Assembly: GCF_033958435.1 (NCBI RefSeq)
Contig: NC_134148.1
Coordinates: 11,448,501 to 11,512,500, forward strand
Reading direction: 5' to 3'
DNA: 64,000 nucleotides
Origin: Carettochelys insculpta
Lineage: Eukaryota > Chordata > Testudines > Carettochelyidae
Shown here piece by piece: positions 27,201-41,100 of the stretch. Each line of letters opens with the position of its first letter. Position 1 is the stretch's first letter. A model generated the notes under the pieces. It had not been told where the DNA came from. It did not search any database and was given only the letters and a program-made list of their open reading frames with translations. The position numbers were made by a program, and so were the translations under genes.

Positions 27201-30200
27201 TGCCTCTGGGGAGGTTTGTGGCCACTGGAGGGGCGGCTGCAGGGGGGGGCATGGCTGCTGGAGTGGCAACTGTGAGCTGGGCTCGTGAGACGAACGGCCA
27301 AGGCCTGAGCCAGGATGTCCAGGCTCCCAGCCAGCCACACCCACACCTCCTGCTCCATCGCCAGCCAGTCCCAGAGCACACCGGTTATCTCCTGCATGAC
27401 TGCCCAGTTAGCAGCCGCCTCCTTGTCCTGCCAGTGCCGAGTTTGTGTGGCCTGGCACAGCCTCCTAGCCCACTGCAGCCTCCTTGGCTGGCCTGTGGCG
27501 GCTGACTGATGATGGACCCTGCTGGCTGAGCCCATGACACCCCCACCTCACCCATACCTGTCTGTGGTCCCAACCCCACAAACGGCCCCAGACCCAGGGT
27601 GGTAGAGGCAGCCACTGCTGCTGTGGATCCCAGCCCTCCACACCGCTGGGCGACTGAGCCCTCTCTTATCTGACCTCTACCCCACTGGCCTTTATCCTGC
27701 TCCACTGCCGTCTGATGGCCCATGGGCCCTGTGGGATCCCGTGTGCTGAGGGGTTCCTGCCTGGCGAGGGTTGGGCTGTGTTTGGTGTCCCCCCTCCTTC
27801 CCCAGGTGTTTGGGCTGAAGGCCCATTTCTGCAGGCGGGGAGGGGGCAGTCCTTGGGCCCTGTGACATTCCAATCACCCCGTACCTACTGGCTGCAACCT
27901 CCAGGAGCTTGGTCAAGGCTCTGCTGGTCGTCTTGGAGGGGAGGGTGATGACGAGGGAGCCCTCGTCATCGTTCTGGGTCTTGGTGGGCCGGTCCCCTCG
28001 GGGGGGCTGTTGGTGCTGGAGGTGCCTGCCACCTCATTGGTATCTGCAGAGGGTGGGGGTGTAGGTGGCAGCTGTCAGTGTCTACCAGGCACCCCAGGGC
28101 AGCCACTTTCCTCAGCCCCAAGAGCCTGTGCAGCTCCCTGTAGTGGGGGCAGTGTGCAGGCCATGCCCCCACAGGCTGGCAGCGGCACAGGCTTTGCAGT
28201 AGGCCTGCCTCAGTTCCTTGACTTTGACCCAGAAGCTGCTCCTGGTAAGGCTGGCCTTGGGTAGCAAGCCCATTGGCCAGCCTGTCATAGGCCTTTATGT
28301 TCTGCTGCCAGGCTCTGGTTTGGCAAAAGACCTCCTCCCACCCATATAGAGCAAGGAGGTCCTTCAGCTCCTCCTCTGTCCAGGAGGGTTCCCTCCTGGC
28401 ACGCCTCTCAGACTCGTTGTGCAGGATCTCCGTCAGGTGGCGCGGGGGTGGTTGGGGAGTTCGGCTGTGCTGTCATGGTGGGCAGCGGGGTGCTGGCACT
28501 AACTGGAGCCTCGAGCAGGGACAGTCTGAGTGGGAGCTCATGCTATCTCTGCTTGTAGCATGCTCTCAGCTTCCTGCGTCGGGTTGTCAGGGAGCAGGTT
28601 CCTGTCATGCAGCTGGTAGGGGACCATTGGCCAGCCCAGGCATGGCTCTGAGAGTCTCCATGCTCTGGTGGGGGCAGGGGTGGCACTGCTTTGGGGGATC
28701 CCTTACTTTCAAAGTAGTGAGTGCAGAACATCTACACACCCCCTACTTCGAAGTTAGCCTTCCTTAACTTCAAAGTAAGGAAAAACATCTGTAGATGCTC
28801 TGCAGGCTACTTCAAAGTACCTCTTTACTTCAGAGTTAACTTTTGTGTTTATTATAAGGTAATTTTGTAGTGCAGATGCAGCCTTAGTGTAATGATTATT
28901 TAAGAGCTGTATTTTTTCCAAAATCAAACACTAAAAATTGTTTTTCAGTAAAAATTTAGATATGACTTGTTACCCAACTAAGGCACTCTACCCTTAACAG
29001 GTGTAGGTAAAGATTAAAACTCCAGCACTTTTGTGTCCTAAATTAGGAAAAATTCGTAAGTAAACATGAGCACAAAAAGATAACCTATTCTGAAGGGTTT
29101 GTCTATACTGGAAAACAAACAAACAAAAAGCAAAACCAACCAACCAGCCAAAAAAAGGTGGCAGCAAATCATCTAGATGGATGAGGCTTACCTGTTATGC
29201 TTAACTGGTAGGGGCTGGAGTGGGGCCCGCCCACTGCAGGCAGGGTTTTTTTCCCACCCCTATGGGGTTGCTCCAGCCCCACAGGGCGCTCCAGACCGGC
29301 CAGAGCAGTCCCCATCCGCAGTGGCTGGAGGAAGGTGGCTGAACAGGCTTAGAATATAAGAATCCAAAACACTGCTACAGGTTGGGGACCAACTGGTTAA
29401 GAAGCTGTTCTGCAGTAAACTGCATTACAGTGGATGAGAAGCTGGACATGAGTCAACAGTGTGCCTGTGTAGCCCAGAAGACTAACAGCATATTAGGCTG
29501 CATTAGTAGGAGCATTGCTAGCAGATCTGGGAAAGTGATTATTATTCTCCTTAATTTGACACCGGTGAGGCCACATCTGAAATATTGTGTCCATTTGGGA
29601 CCCCCATTACCAAAAGGGTGTTGGTGCATTGGAGGGAGTCCAGCACAAATGATTAGGGGGCTGGAGCACAACTTATGAGGAGAGTCTGAGGGATTTAGGC
29701 TTACAGAAGAGAGGAGTGGCGGGGGGGATTTGATAGCAGCCTTCAACTGCTTGAAGGGGGATTACAAAGAAGATGGAGTCAAGTATCGGAGGGGTAGCCG
29801 TGTTAGTCTGGATCTGCAACAGCAACAAAGGAGCCTTTGTTGCTGTTAAAGAACATGGAGAGAGGCTGTTTTCAGTAATGACAGATGGCAGAATGAGGAA
29901 TAATGATCTCAAGTTGCAGTTGGAAAGGTCTAGACTAAATATTAGGAAAAACTATTTCACCAGGGGAATGGTAAAGCATTGGAATAGGTTACCTAGAGAA
30001 GTGGTGGAATGTCCATTCCTAGAGCGTTTTTAAGTCCTGTCTTGACAAAGTCCTGACTGGGATAAATTAGATGGGATTTGTTCTGCAGTGAGCAAGGGGT
30101 TGGAATCGATGACTTCCTGAGGTCTCTTCCAACCATTTGATTCTATGATACCTGAAACAACTGAATAGTAATTCTGATGTTTGCTGTGAAGATCTGTATA

Positions 30201-32153
30201 CAATGATGTTATAATAATTATGTAAACATGACAATGGAAAGATGCATATTTGTGTCCAGACTGAAAATTTTTTATTGGTTGAACATAATGTAAAAATTGT
30301 TAAGACTTGCGCTTGGATAAAATTACTCAACATATTTATTTTCATGGATAGCTCTTGATCTTTGGGGTTTGAAAATGGCTGCTTACAATAAATTTCAGTA
30401 GCTGAGTCACTTAACAGTTCAAGCATTTGCATGGGAAAATGTGTATGTGACACAGGAGTATGAAGTAATCTACTCATAATTTGAGGAAATATACATTTTT
30501 ATGTTTCCTTTTGCCCACAGACTCAAAAGGAGATTCTCTTCATATTATTAATTCTTCAGCTGAGACTGGTGAACATCTTCTGAAAATGGAATACATAAAG
30601 GTTTTCACATCGTTTTTATTTAAATCTCTCAATTATTTTAACCATTTTTAAAGACCTGATCCTGCAAATGCACCTACGTTAAATTTCAGTCTGAGGCAGA
30701 ACTATTTGTAGGATTGGTGTCTAAATGATCGAAGTCCCGTGCAAGTTGTCAGTTTGCAGTAGTAAAATCTGCATTCCGCTTTTATACAAGCTAGCATAGT
30801 TCTCAGTCTTCTGAAGAAACACTCTAAAGTAAATGAAAGCAATATTTTTCCGAGGAACTAAATACGTCCTCTCCCACAAGATGTCTCAGATTGTAGTGAG
30901 CATCCCTTCCTGGCCACCCACTAGTACTGGGTAAGTCTGAGGTTCTAGTAGCATTGCAACTTTAGCACTTTAGTGTTTCAAGTACTCTGAATTCTCGGTG
31001 GTGTCTTACGTTTCTGGAGTCTGAGCAGAGTCTAGCCATTGCCTTGATACACTGTCTCAGTTCTATTTGATGTACTCTTGCTCAGAACACTGACCCTTCA
31101 GATTCCCCAGTGATTGAACATAACGGTGTCCTAGGATCTGACTCCAAAGGTAAAACTTCTGCCTTACAGCTCAACTCTCTTAGATGTGTGCAGTTTTGTG
31201 AAAGTTACATGCATGTGCACACAGTTTCATCCAGCATCTTTATGCACTTTTCCATGGAAAGTGCAAAAGAGTACAGATCATGTAAACCACCCTAAACACA
31301 ATGCCCTTCACAGCTCACCCTGTCCTTGGGATGTGGTTCACCTGTGTTCTGTCAGGCATGGTCTCCCACAACTCTACGCAATTTCCATCAGCTTCTCAGT
31401 TGAATGCAAAATGGCTCTTTCTTCCCAGTTCCTGCCCAAGTCCTTTTATAGATTCCCACTTAGGGTCACCTATTTGTTTTATTTTCTCATGATAACTTTG
31501 CATATGCAAACTCATCTTCCTTCAGACAAGAAGTGGTAACTTTGCACTTACAAACTCCTCTCATTTTAGACAAGAGGAGGAAGTGTCATCTTTCAACTAG
31601 ACCAAACCAATTTTCCCAAGGTATTTTGCTTTAAATAGATGGTACTTGAGTGTTGATGACACGATGTAGTCTTTAGACTTGCAGAGACATGCTAGGACCC
31701 TGTTAACTCCTGGGTAGTGCACATACATATAGACTTTTTCCATGACACAATTTCATAAAAATTTCACTTTTTAAGATCATAAAGCCATACACAGCTCAAA
31801 AGTGGAAGAGACAGAGTCCCTAATGCATCACACATGGAACAACTTTCTTTGTAATAAAGCTCTCAAATTGAATGGAACATTGGCTCTTACCTATTTGTGC
31901 AGCAACTGCCCCTTTTAATAAAGGTACTGGGTCTGTAGGTTTCAAAAATTGCGGAGAATGGACTCTGAATGAGGCAGCTTCTTGGGGAATCGAGCTATGA
32001 GAGTTAGATTTAGTTACAATAGGAGAACCTTCAAAAGGTAAATGATTATTAGGGAGAAAGTCCAGGACACCATCTCAGTCTAGTGGTTTTTAATGCTAAT
32101 GCATTCCTTTCTCTTAATGGATTTCTGGGTCTTTTTAATGTGGAAGTATGTAA

Positions 32154-32185
<32 letters not shown>

Positions 32186-35100
32186 CAACCAGTGATCTAA
32201 GAGAACAAGCTTATTGGGGTATTTTGCAAGTGGCTATAAAGGTGGTTTGTAGATGTAGATTTGAACTAGTTACTTATTCTAACCCCTAATAAGACAGGTA
32301 ACAGAATTTCATGCATTACATTTGCATTTTGAACCTATTAATTTATGCTTCCAAAGGGAGGTATAGTTTAGAAAGACATCCTGTCTTAATTTTAAGGTCT
32401 CTGAACATTGGAAAATTGATTACTTCCTTTTGTAATCTTTTCCTTTGATCAGTTAAGATTAAAAATTGATCTTATTTCAGTTTTGACTTTGCACTTCCTC
32501 TATTAAAATACAACTATTACTATGTGCTTCAGCCTTGATTTTTTTTTTTTTTTCTGGTAGGCTGATGAGGATGGACCAGACTTTACCACTACTTTCAAAA
32601 GTACTAAGCAAGCTGTCAAAGTAAGTATACTAACATAGATTTCATCAAGCTTTATGGAACAGCTCTTCTATTAATATGTAACTATTGAAATATTAGCTAA
32701 AATTTTTAAAGTACTTTTGGTTTTGGGTATCAGAGGGGTAGCCGTGTTAGTTTGGATCTGTAACAGCAACGAAGGGTCCTGTGGCACCTTATAGACTAAC
32801 AGAAAAGTTTTGAGCATGAGCTTTCGTGAGCACAGACTCACTTCATCAGATGCTGGTCTTGGAAATCTGCAGGGCCAGGTATAAATAAGCCAGAGCAAGG
32901 GTGGGGATAACAAGGTTAGCTCAGTCATCAAGGGTGAGGCTTACTAACAGCAGTTTTTTACTGAACTGGAAAAAGTGGCTCTTGCTATTTTGCTTACTGA
33001 CCCCTGTACTAGACAGAAATAGCTGTCTCCTTAGTTGTCTTTTTTCCAATATTGCTTAACAGAGCAATAGTTAAGCATGCCGTGCTTTCTGACACTGAGC
33101 TATGATGGAGAATGATTAGGCTGTGTGAAGTAATGTTAACACTGGCTAGCACTAATTTAAAATGCAGATGGTATCAAATAGCAGATTTTATGTTTGGCAT
33201 AGAATGTGGTAAAATGTCCTCTGTAGGGTATTCTTGTATTATTCTAAGTTCCATGTGACAGTGTTTGGGGTCCTTTCTGCTCTGTCAGGGATTGCTATAC
33301 AATGCTACAATGATCAAAAATGTACAGTTACATAAGTAGAGGGTTAGTCATTTTTGTACTTTTCACTGGTGATAAATGTGAATTAATCATACAAACGTAT
33401 GTAATCTACACACACAAATTTTAGGTAATAACAAATCTCTTTTTCTCTTCCACATCTTATATTAGGTGTCCGTTTCATCTTTGGATCTAGTACTTCACAC
33501 AGAAGCCTTACTTTCCATCATGAACTTTGTCACATTCAGTGTTCCATCAGGTGGTCTTACCAGCTCTGATAAGGGATTTGACCTAAAACCTCAAAGAGAG
33601 GAACAAAAAAGTGCTCTTATCAAAGCAGGTATGTGGAAACTTCACATCTTTTATTTGTGGTTTAGTAGCTGCCACCTACTATTAATCAACATTGCTTGTA
33701 AGCAACACAGAATTCTGGTGCTCGTCATCTGGTAACACGTTAGCCACACATCTGGTTGTACATGGGAGAAGGCAACAGTAAATCGTAATGCTAAATATGT
33801 TTTAGCAAAAGTCACATTAGATGAGTTTCTAATCAAGTTTTTTTGTTGTTGGTAAACACTTTGTTCTTCCACAAATACTATTAGCATTATATTTTCCCAA
33901 AAAGTGCATTCAGTGATACCAATGGTTCCCAGACTTTTTGACATCATGCCCACTTTTGATTTTTTGAGAAAACTTCATGCCCCCCACCTGTTCTTTACTA
34001 TCATCCAATCCCCGTTTTAACAAAAAGTTCAATTTGTAATTTAAGACAAACACAACTTGATTTAAAATGCTATTTAAAATTAAAAATAAGTACAAATAGT
34101 TTCTCTTGGCCCCTTGTGGGTGCCTGGTGCAGCCGCAGCTGGCCAGCTGCCTGAGCCCTGTGCCAGCCATCAGAGCTGCCCATGCCAGCCACCCACCCGC
34201 CTGAGCCCTGCACTGTCAGAGCCGTCTGTCTGAGCCAACCAAGCCCCATGCTGCCAGGGCTAGCAGCCAGAGCTAGCTACTGGGGCCCCACGCTGTTGGG
34301 GCCAGGCACCCGAGCCGCCCACCTGTGCTCCACGCTGCTGTGGCCAGCCACCTGCATGCCAGACAGAGCAGCCCGAGCACCATAAGTCAGCCAAGCCCTA
34401 TGAGCACCATAAGCTCCCAAGCCCCTCCCCTCCCTTCTAATCCCATTCTCCTCCTCCACGCCCCCAACCCACACTCCCTCACCTTTGCAGTAGGCAGCTA
34501 GCTCCATGTGGGTCTTCTCCAGCTGCCTGCTTTTTTTAGCCGCTGCACCAGATCACCCATGTAAAATGGCAGGGGCTGAGAGCTGGAAGCAAAGGATGGC
34601 TTTTTCTTCAGGTGAGGGAAATGACCATGGGGAGGGTGTCACCCTGCCCGCCCCCCAGAATTTCTTCATGCCCCCTAGTTTGGGAAACGATGATTTATAC
34701 ATAGTTACTTGACTGACATACCCACTGGTAGTCTAAAATAAACAAATCTCACTTAATTGATGGTTAAGGTATTTCATTAGCATTAATTTAGTGAGGTTAT
34801 GGATGATCATTTCTCCTCACTCCCACTTCTTCCTGATTAGCCTTTTGGATAACTTTAATCAGCTGAATTAATTACAATTGGTCACACAATGACAAATGCA
34901 TTTCTTTGTTCTTTCTTATTTCACCATCCCCTGGGAGAAGAGTAGTATCCTAATGGATACCACCGGTGGTTGTGAAAAACAGATATGGACAATTCTAGTA
35001 CAAGGGGATAAGTCATCTGACATATTATGTATATTCCTCCATTACGTTTATCAAACATGCAGCAAAAAATTGTTGATAGCTTTGAAACCTCACTGAAGAA

Positions 35101-38100
35101 GACACCATGACCAGTTGAAAAATTATGACGAACTTCCTGCAAAACTTACTGGAGCTGCAGAGGATGAGGCATCATAGTCAGATGTCCTTATTGAGTGACA
35201 ACTCATCAAAACTCGCTACACATGACAGGAGCCAGTAATGAAATATGCTCGAAGTGTGGAGCCTCATAAGTGTATAAGTCACAACCACCTCTTGATCCCT
35301 AATATGACCATTTCATATGAGGATTTGTATCTACTGAAATAGAACTTCACTGTGTATGTGTCCATTTTCTAACTATAGGGAAGCGCAATTTATAAGATGA
35401 CTCCTGAAGAATATTTGCTGTTAGTATTGTGCTCATATCAGAAAGGGTGACCTGTAATCTTTTGATGGGAGCAGTAAAAAGGGTGTTAGAAGCTATTTAA
35501 GGGTTGGCTAGTTGGGTTTTTAGGGTTATTTTTAAATCTGATAGGCTTGAGCTTCAAACTGGCTGATTGTTTTCCTAATGGCCTTGGCTTGTGTCTTAAG
35601 AGGTGTGTTTTTCCCTACACTTGGAGGCTTCCTTTCCTGTTCAGGATAGACAGTGTTGAGAGTGACTTCTCACCCCACAACATAGTGTGGTTTTCTTTCC
35701 TGAATATGTAAGTTTGTGTTTGGATTTATACTGTTAACAGGAAAAGTTTCAAATGAAGCATAAACATGGGAAAATGTAACTGTTCTGTTCTGAAGTGGTT
35801 TGTATGCCTGTATTTCAGTTGGCGGCTGCTTTTGTCCCAGAACAATTATCAATCTTTAACACAACATAATTAAATTTTGCTGTACCTTTGATGAAATAGA
35901 GTTAAATTTTCTATGGTGTTGCAAGAGGTAAGTTTTAAACAGTGTATATGTATAATCCTTAATTACTACAAGATGATTTGCATCCATTTTATTACTGGGA
36001 TGATTTTACCCTCTTCTGATCATGGCTCTTTCTGCTATATAGTAGCTAGTGGTACAGCGCAGGAAGATGTATATGACTTGAAACTCACTGTGAAGCTGAA
36101 TGCATTCAATGTCTTTGTTGGTGATCAGAAGTGTAACATTGCAGACATTAGAATACAAGGTAAGTTAGCAGTTAAGTATTTTGAGTAGAAGAGTTTAAAG
36201 GGACACAGCCTTGCTTCGCCCCCTAAGTTTTAAAATGCTACTGTAGAAGTTGTACATGACTATTTCATGTTGAATTGTAACAGAGATACCTAATAAATGA
36301 TTTTGTTAGTCTTTAAAGCGCTACTTGACTGCTTTTTTGTTATGACTATTTCAGTAGCTTTATTTTACATTTTTAACAGGAAATGAGACAGCAGCTAACC
36401 ATTAATTAAATATTTTAAATAGCCAAGATACATGTTTGATGGTGGAAAACATATTTGACAAAGATACATAAATGCTTAATTTCTTATGGGATCACTAGCT
36501 CAAGTCATTAACTGACTAGAAATACTGTGGACTTGAAATCCTCTAAGCAGTATGATAGGGTAGGACCAGGGGAGCAGCTTACAAGAGGGAAAGCAGCTCC
36601 ACACAACCCTGGCAATCAGGCAGAGTGGGAGCAGCTGGGGAGGAGGCAGCCTTAACTCAATTAGGGCCAGCTGTTCCTGCTTAAGGCTGCCTTTTAAAAG
36701 CTTCCCCCCAGCAGGGCCTGGGGGAGAGTGTAGGGAGGAGGTTGGCAAGGAGATGGGAGATTCAGATAAACGAGGGAATTAAAGAGTGGTTGAGACATCA
36801 GATTTTCACTCCAGAGACAGTGGAGGTGGGGACGGGTTCCTGCAGGTAATTGAAATGTTCAGCCAAAGGCTGAGGGGACTGGGCACTGAGCCTGTTGGAA
36901 ACAGGTGGGGCTCTTACCTGCTGCACTTTGGGAACCAAAGACCTGACCCCAGCAGGGACAGCTAGGCCCCATGCTGCAGGACTGTGGCCTGAGCAGAGGG
37001 CTGGGGCCCAGGAGTTACAGGTACTCTAAGACAGCACGCACTCATTGGTGCTAGTAACTTGTAGTCATCTCTCTGTTTTCAGAGAAACAGAAGTGAACTT
37101 GTCTCTTCATTACTAACCTAAGAATATGTGGTGTAAGGCATAAAGTTAATATAGATTAGAAATGCCTGAGTTTTAATAGCTTATGTTTTTGATAAAATTG
37201 GGGGAAAAGATTGATTGATCGATTAATTTAAAGGTCCTTTTATATCAGAATCCCTTACTCACTGTGTTCTGTACCTGATGATATGAACTAAAATTGTATT
37301 TTTTTCACCAGGAATGGATGCTTCCGTGTCTATGAAAACTAAAAAGATAAAGATTTTTTCCAGACTTGAGGACATCATCATAACAAATGTTGATCCAAAG
37401 ACCATTCATAAAAAGGTGACTTGTGCAATGTAAATAGTTACAAAAATGATTTTTAAATAAGATACTCTATAACTAAACAGAGCACAATCCATTGCTTAAT
37501 AAATTTTGTTGAGATATATGTGTAGAAGACGTTGCTACAGGACTTGTCAAGTTAAAAATGAAGGATAAGTATTTTTTTTCTTTTTATGGCCACTTTTCAT
37601 CTCGAGACCCCCTTGTTAGCAGCGGTGGTGAGGACCTGTGGGCAGTGTTTTGAGCCTTCTCTCATGGCTTATCTGTCCAATATTGGATTTGCACGGTCGA
37701 TTTGCAATAATCGCATGTCACTGCTTTTAAACCATAGAATTAAATTATTTTCTTTTTGAATATTTGATTTTTTGCTAAGACTGGTGTTCTGATATACCTT
37801 TTGGCAAAAATGACTGTGTCTAAAACTCCCAGTAGATCCCAAATAGCTAAATGAGATGATAAAGTTGAATGGAGTCACTGAAATTTGTGTATCTTATATA
37901 TGCTGTATTAAACATGGAATGCTAGAAATGTAGGACTTGAAGGAACTTCAGTAGGTCATTTAGTTCAGTCCCTCACACTGGCTCAGCACTAAGCATCATC
38001 TGGACCATCTTGACAGATGTTTGTCTAATCCAATGCTTCTTAAGCTTTTTGTGACCACGGAACACCTCTGAAAATTTTCTTTAAAAAATTTAGACCAAAA

Positions 38101-41100
38101 AGCCAAACAACATATACAGCAAAACCGAAATGAAGTTATTTAATGAGGTTTCATAGCAGTGAACAAGTAATATTGTATCTTGTTTTAATAACAGAAAAAT
38201 ATATGCCAAGGGTGTATAATATCAAAAAAAAAAAAAAAAAAAAGTAAGATGCTCATGGCACACCTGCGAGTTCTTCACAGAACACCAGTGTTTCATGGAA
38301 CATAGTTTAAGAAACAATGGTCTAAGCTGTTGTTAAATCCTCCATTGATAGACATTCCATCCCTCCTCCCCCACCCACTGCATATAATTTGTTTCATTGT
38401 TGAACTATCCTTTCAGTTAGGAAGCTTTTTCTAATGTGTAACATAAATCTCCCTTGCTACAAATTAAGCCAGCACTGCTTGTTCTGTCCTCAGTGCCTAA
38501 GGAGAATTTATCTACCTCTTTATTATAACCTTTTATATACTTGAAGACTGTTATTAAGTTTCTCCTCAAGGTCCTATTTTCTAGATTTTTATATCCTTTT
38601 TCTTCTCTCCTTGACATCCCTTCAACTTGTCCGTATTTTTCCTGAAGAGTGGTGCCAAGAACTGGACAAAATGCTTCAGTTGTGTCGTTATCAGTGCTGT
38701 GTGGAAGGATCCCTCATTACTTGCTTACCATGCTTTTGCCAACCAACACTTCCCAGAATGTTTGCTTTGGTGACAGTATGTCACTGCTGACTCATATTTA
38801 CTTTGTGATCCACTATAACCCCCAGATTTGTTTTTTTTTTGTAGTACTAATTCCTAAGCAGTCATTTTCCATTTTGTATTTGTGCAGTTGATTAATCCTT
38901 CTGAAACATAGTACTTTGCATTTCTTCTTATTGAATTGTATCTTAGTTATTTCAAACCATTTCTCAATTTTAAGAACATTTTCAATTCTAATCCTGTCCT
39001 CTGTCGTGCAACCCCCGCTTTGCTTGTGTCCTCATACTTTAAGTTTACTCGTTCTCCTATTTTCCAGCTCTTTGAGGACCTTGAATAGCACCAGACTCAA
39101 GACAGATTCGTCTAGGACCCCACTTGATATGCATTTCCAACCTGACTATGAGCTATCTTTTGACTGAGAACTGGCAGACATTAGCTATCTAAGGTCTAAT
39201 GGCTTAGAGGTGTCTTTAGCAAGGTCCTTACATATTGTAAGATGTATTTACTCAGACCTGCTGAAAGATTTTGCTACAAAGACCTTCCACCTTTCAGTGG
39301 ATATCAACCTGAAAACTCCAGCCTGAGTCTTTGCTCTCCCATAATGATTTGATAGGCAATCTTGTTTTAATCAGAGGTTATATTGAACTTAAATTGGACT
39401 TCACAAATAAAGATCTTTTTTATTGGCGACATCTATCTGTATAATTCCTAATTTGCTGTTTTCCAGTTGGAGACTCAGACCCTATCCCATTTACAACTGA
39501 TGTTGATCATCTTAGTTATCTAACTTTTTTGGGTGAAAACTGAAACAAAAAAAGCATTTTAATGCTGTGTTCTGTTACTGTTTTTTCCTCCTCACTGAGT
39601 AATGGACTTACCCTGCTCTCTGTCTTCCTCTTGTCTGTAATGTATTGGTAAAATGTTTTTTGTTACTGTTCTTCTCTCACTTTGTGTCTCGATCTTTTTT
39701 ATTGTTTCACTGTATGCTGGTGTTGTGTTTTTAAATGTTCATCCTTAATGATTTGAACTAGTTCCAACTTCTTGTATGAATCTTTTTTGAAATTCAGGTT
39801 GCTAAAGATCTCCTGTTTAGGACACAATGGTCTGTCCTCATACTTCTCTTTTCTCAGCATTGTGATAGTTTGCACCTGTGCTCTTTAAAGTAGTGTCAAC
39901 TCCCCTGAACTCTATTTTATCCCTTAGCCTTGTTTCCCACAGGATCTTACTTTCCAGTGTGTCTTAGCTAAAATCTGCTTTGTTAAAGTCAGTTATCTAA
40001 ATTCTACTGTGTAGTCTTCCTGCCATACCATAGAATTAGAACACCATCATTTCATGATCACTTCTACCCAAGCAGCCTTCCATTTTCATATTCTTAATCA
40101 GCTCACCCCATTGTCAGAATCAAGCCTAGAATCAACAAAGTCTCTCTCTCTCTCTCTCTGTTGCTTTCTTCATCTTCTGCAGTAATATGTTATCTTCAGT
40201 GCACTTCAAAAATGTGTTGCATCGTCTGTGTCCTGCTGTATTATTGCCTCAATACATATCTGGATAACTGAAGTCCCCCAACACCATGAAGTCACATGTA
40301 TTCCTTGTTAATCCACTTGTGGCTACATCCTGTTTCTTTTAGACTGCTTGAGTTGTGTTCTTGGACTGTGACAGAATTAACAAAAGGTTACTCCAGGATA
40401 TTAAATACATATGTATAATTAACTGAATTCAATTCTTCCAGGCTGTCTCCATAGTGGGAGACGAAGTGTTTCGATTCAAAATGATCCTTTATCCAAATGC
40501 TACTGAAGGAGACGACTATACCGATATGTCCAAGGTGGATGGTAAAATGTGTCTAAAAGTGGGATGCATTCAGATTGTTTATGTCCATAAATTCCTCATG
40601 TCACTTCTGGTAAGATGTTGTTACTAGCATGTATAATTTGGTACATTTAGTTTCAGTTAATGATTTCTCTGCTGCCCAAAAATGCAAGACAAAAATCTGT
40701 TCTGTGTAATGTTTGAATAGTTCTAGTGGTTCCAGGACATTAGAGAGGCAATGTGGCAGGGTAATACTTTTATTAGGTCATCTCTCTCCAACAGAAGTTT
40801 GTTCAATGTAAGATTTTTACTTAGTCAGTTTGTCTCTCTAAAACAGAAACATATAAGACTAGATTCCTTACCCCGAAGACATTGTGTTTAGAAGTTGCAT
40901 CATTCAGTGAGAGTCTGATAAATCTTCTTGTGAAGATGGGGAATGATGAAGAACAAGAGTGATGTGATCATGTAGTTTTGGTGTGTACATACCTTATGGA
41001 GGGTGACCGTATCTCCCTGTCCCAAATATGGAACGGGGATATGGGGGGCAGGAGAGACTCCTCCAAGCCCCAGGGAGCTGGAAAGGAGGCGGCAGCTGCC

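Larger units (their letters stand above)
26254..30520 (+). other. VPS13C: Intron 10
   Basis: It holds a 2.1-kb foldback transposon (26787-28883), a GC-rich repeat (about 29160-29345) and a CR1 3' end (about 29360-30150) with a small repeat nested in it. AT-rich sequence flanks these. Confidence 0.75.
37912..40340 (-). mobile_element. CR1 LINE, long antisense copy with nested insertions
   Basis: Read on the minus strand, the CR1 3' tail is at the left (GTAGGACTTGAAGGAACTTC on +). The ORF2 region continues to the endonuclease part near 40000-40340 (TTCATGATCACTTCTACCCA, GATAACTGAAGTCCCCCAAC on +). A hAT element sits at 38031-38319. The body between about 39180 and 39500 is replaced by other sequence that includes the fossil exon. 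(CT)n is at 40139-40159. All reading frames are degraded. Confidence 0.85.
37416..40441 (+). other. VPS13C: Intron 15
   Basis: Most of it is a long antisense CR1 (about 37912-40340) split by a hAT insertion and by a fossil exon. The first 500 bp are AT-rich without recognised features. Confidence 0.7.

Noticed and set aside
26936..28260. Several overlapping Gly/Pro-rich frames on both strands
   Set aside because: These are GC-composition artefacts within the 2.1-kb foldback transposon. Only the Myb/SANT relic at 28188-28396 and the segment at 27286-27535 on the minus strand look like former coding sequence.
32154..32180. Poly(T) as the tail of an antisense processed pseudogene
   Set aside because: No body with exon-like or repeat-like sequence was found to its right and no target duplication was seen.
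36520..37040. Solo LTR in intron 14
   Set aside because: The sequence has an LTR-like feel, but no TG/CA ends, polyadenylation signal placement or target duplication could be fixed, so it is only mentioned under the intron.
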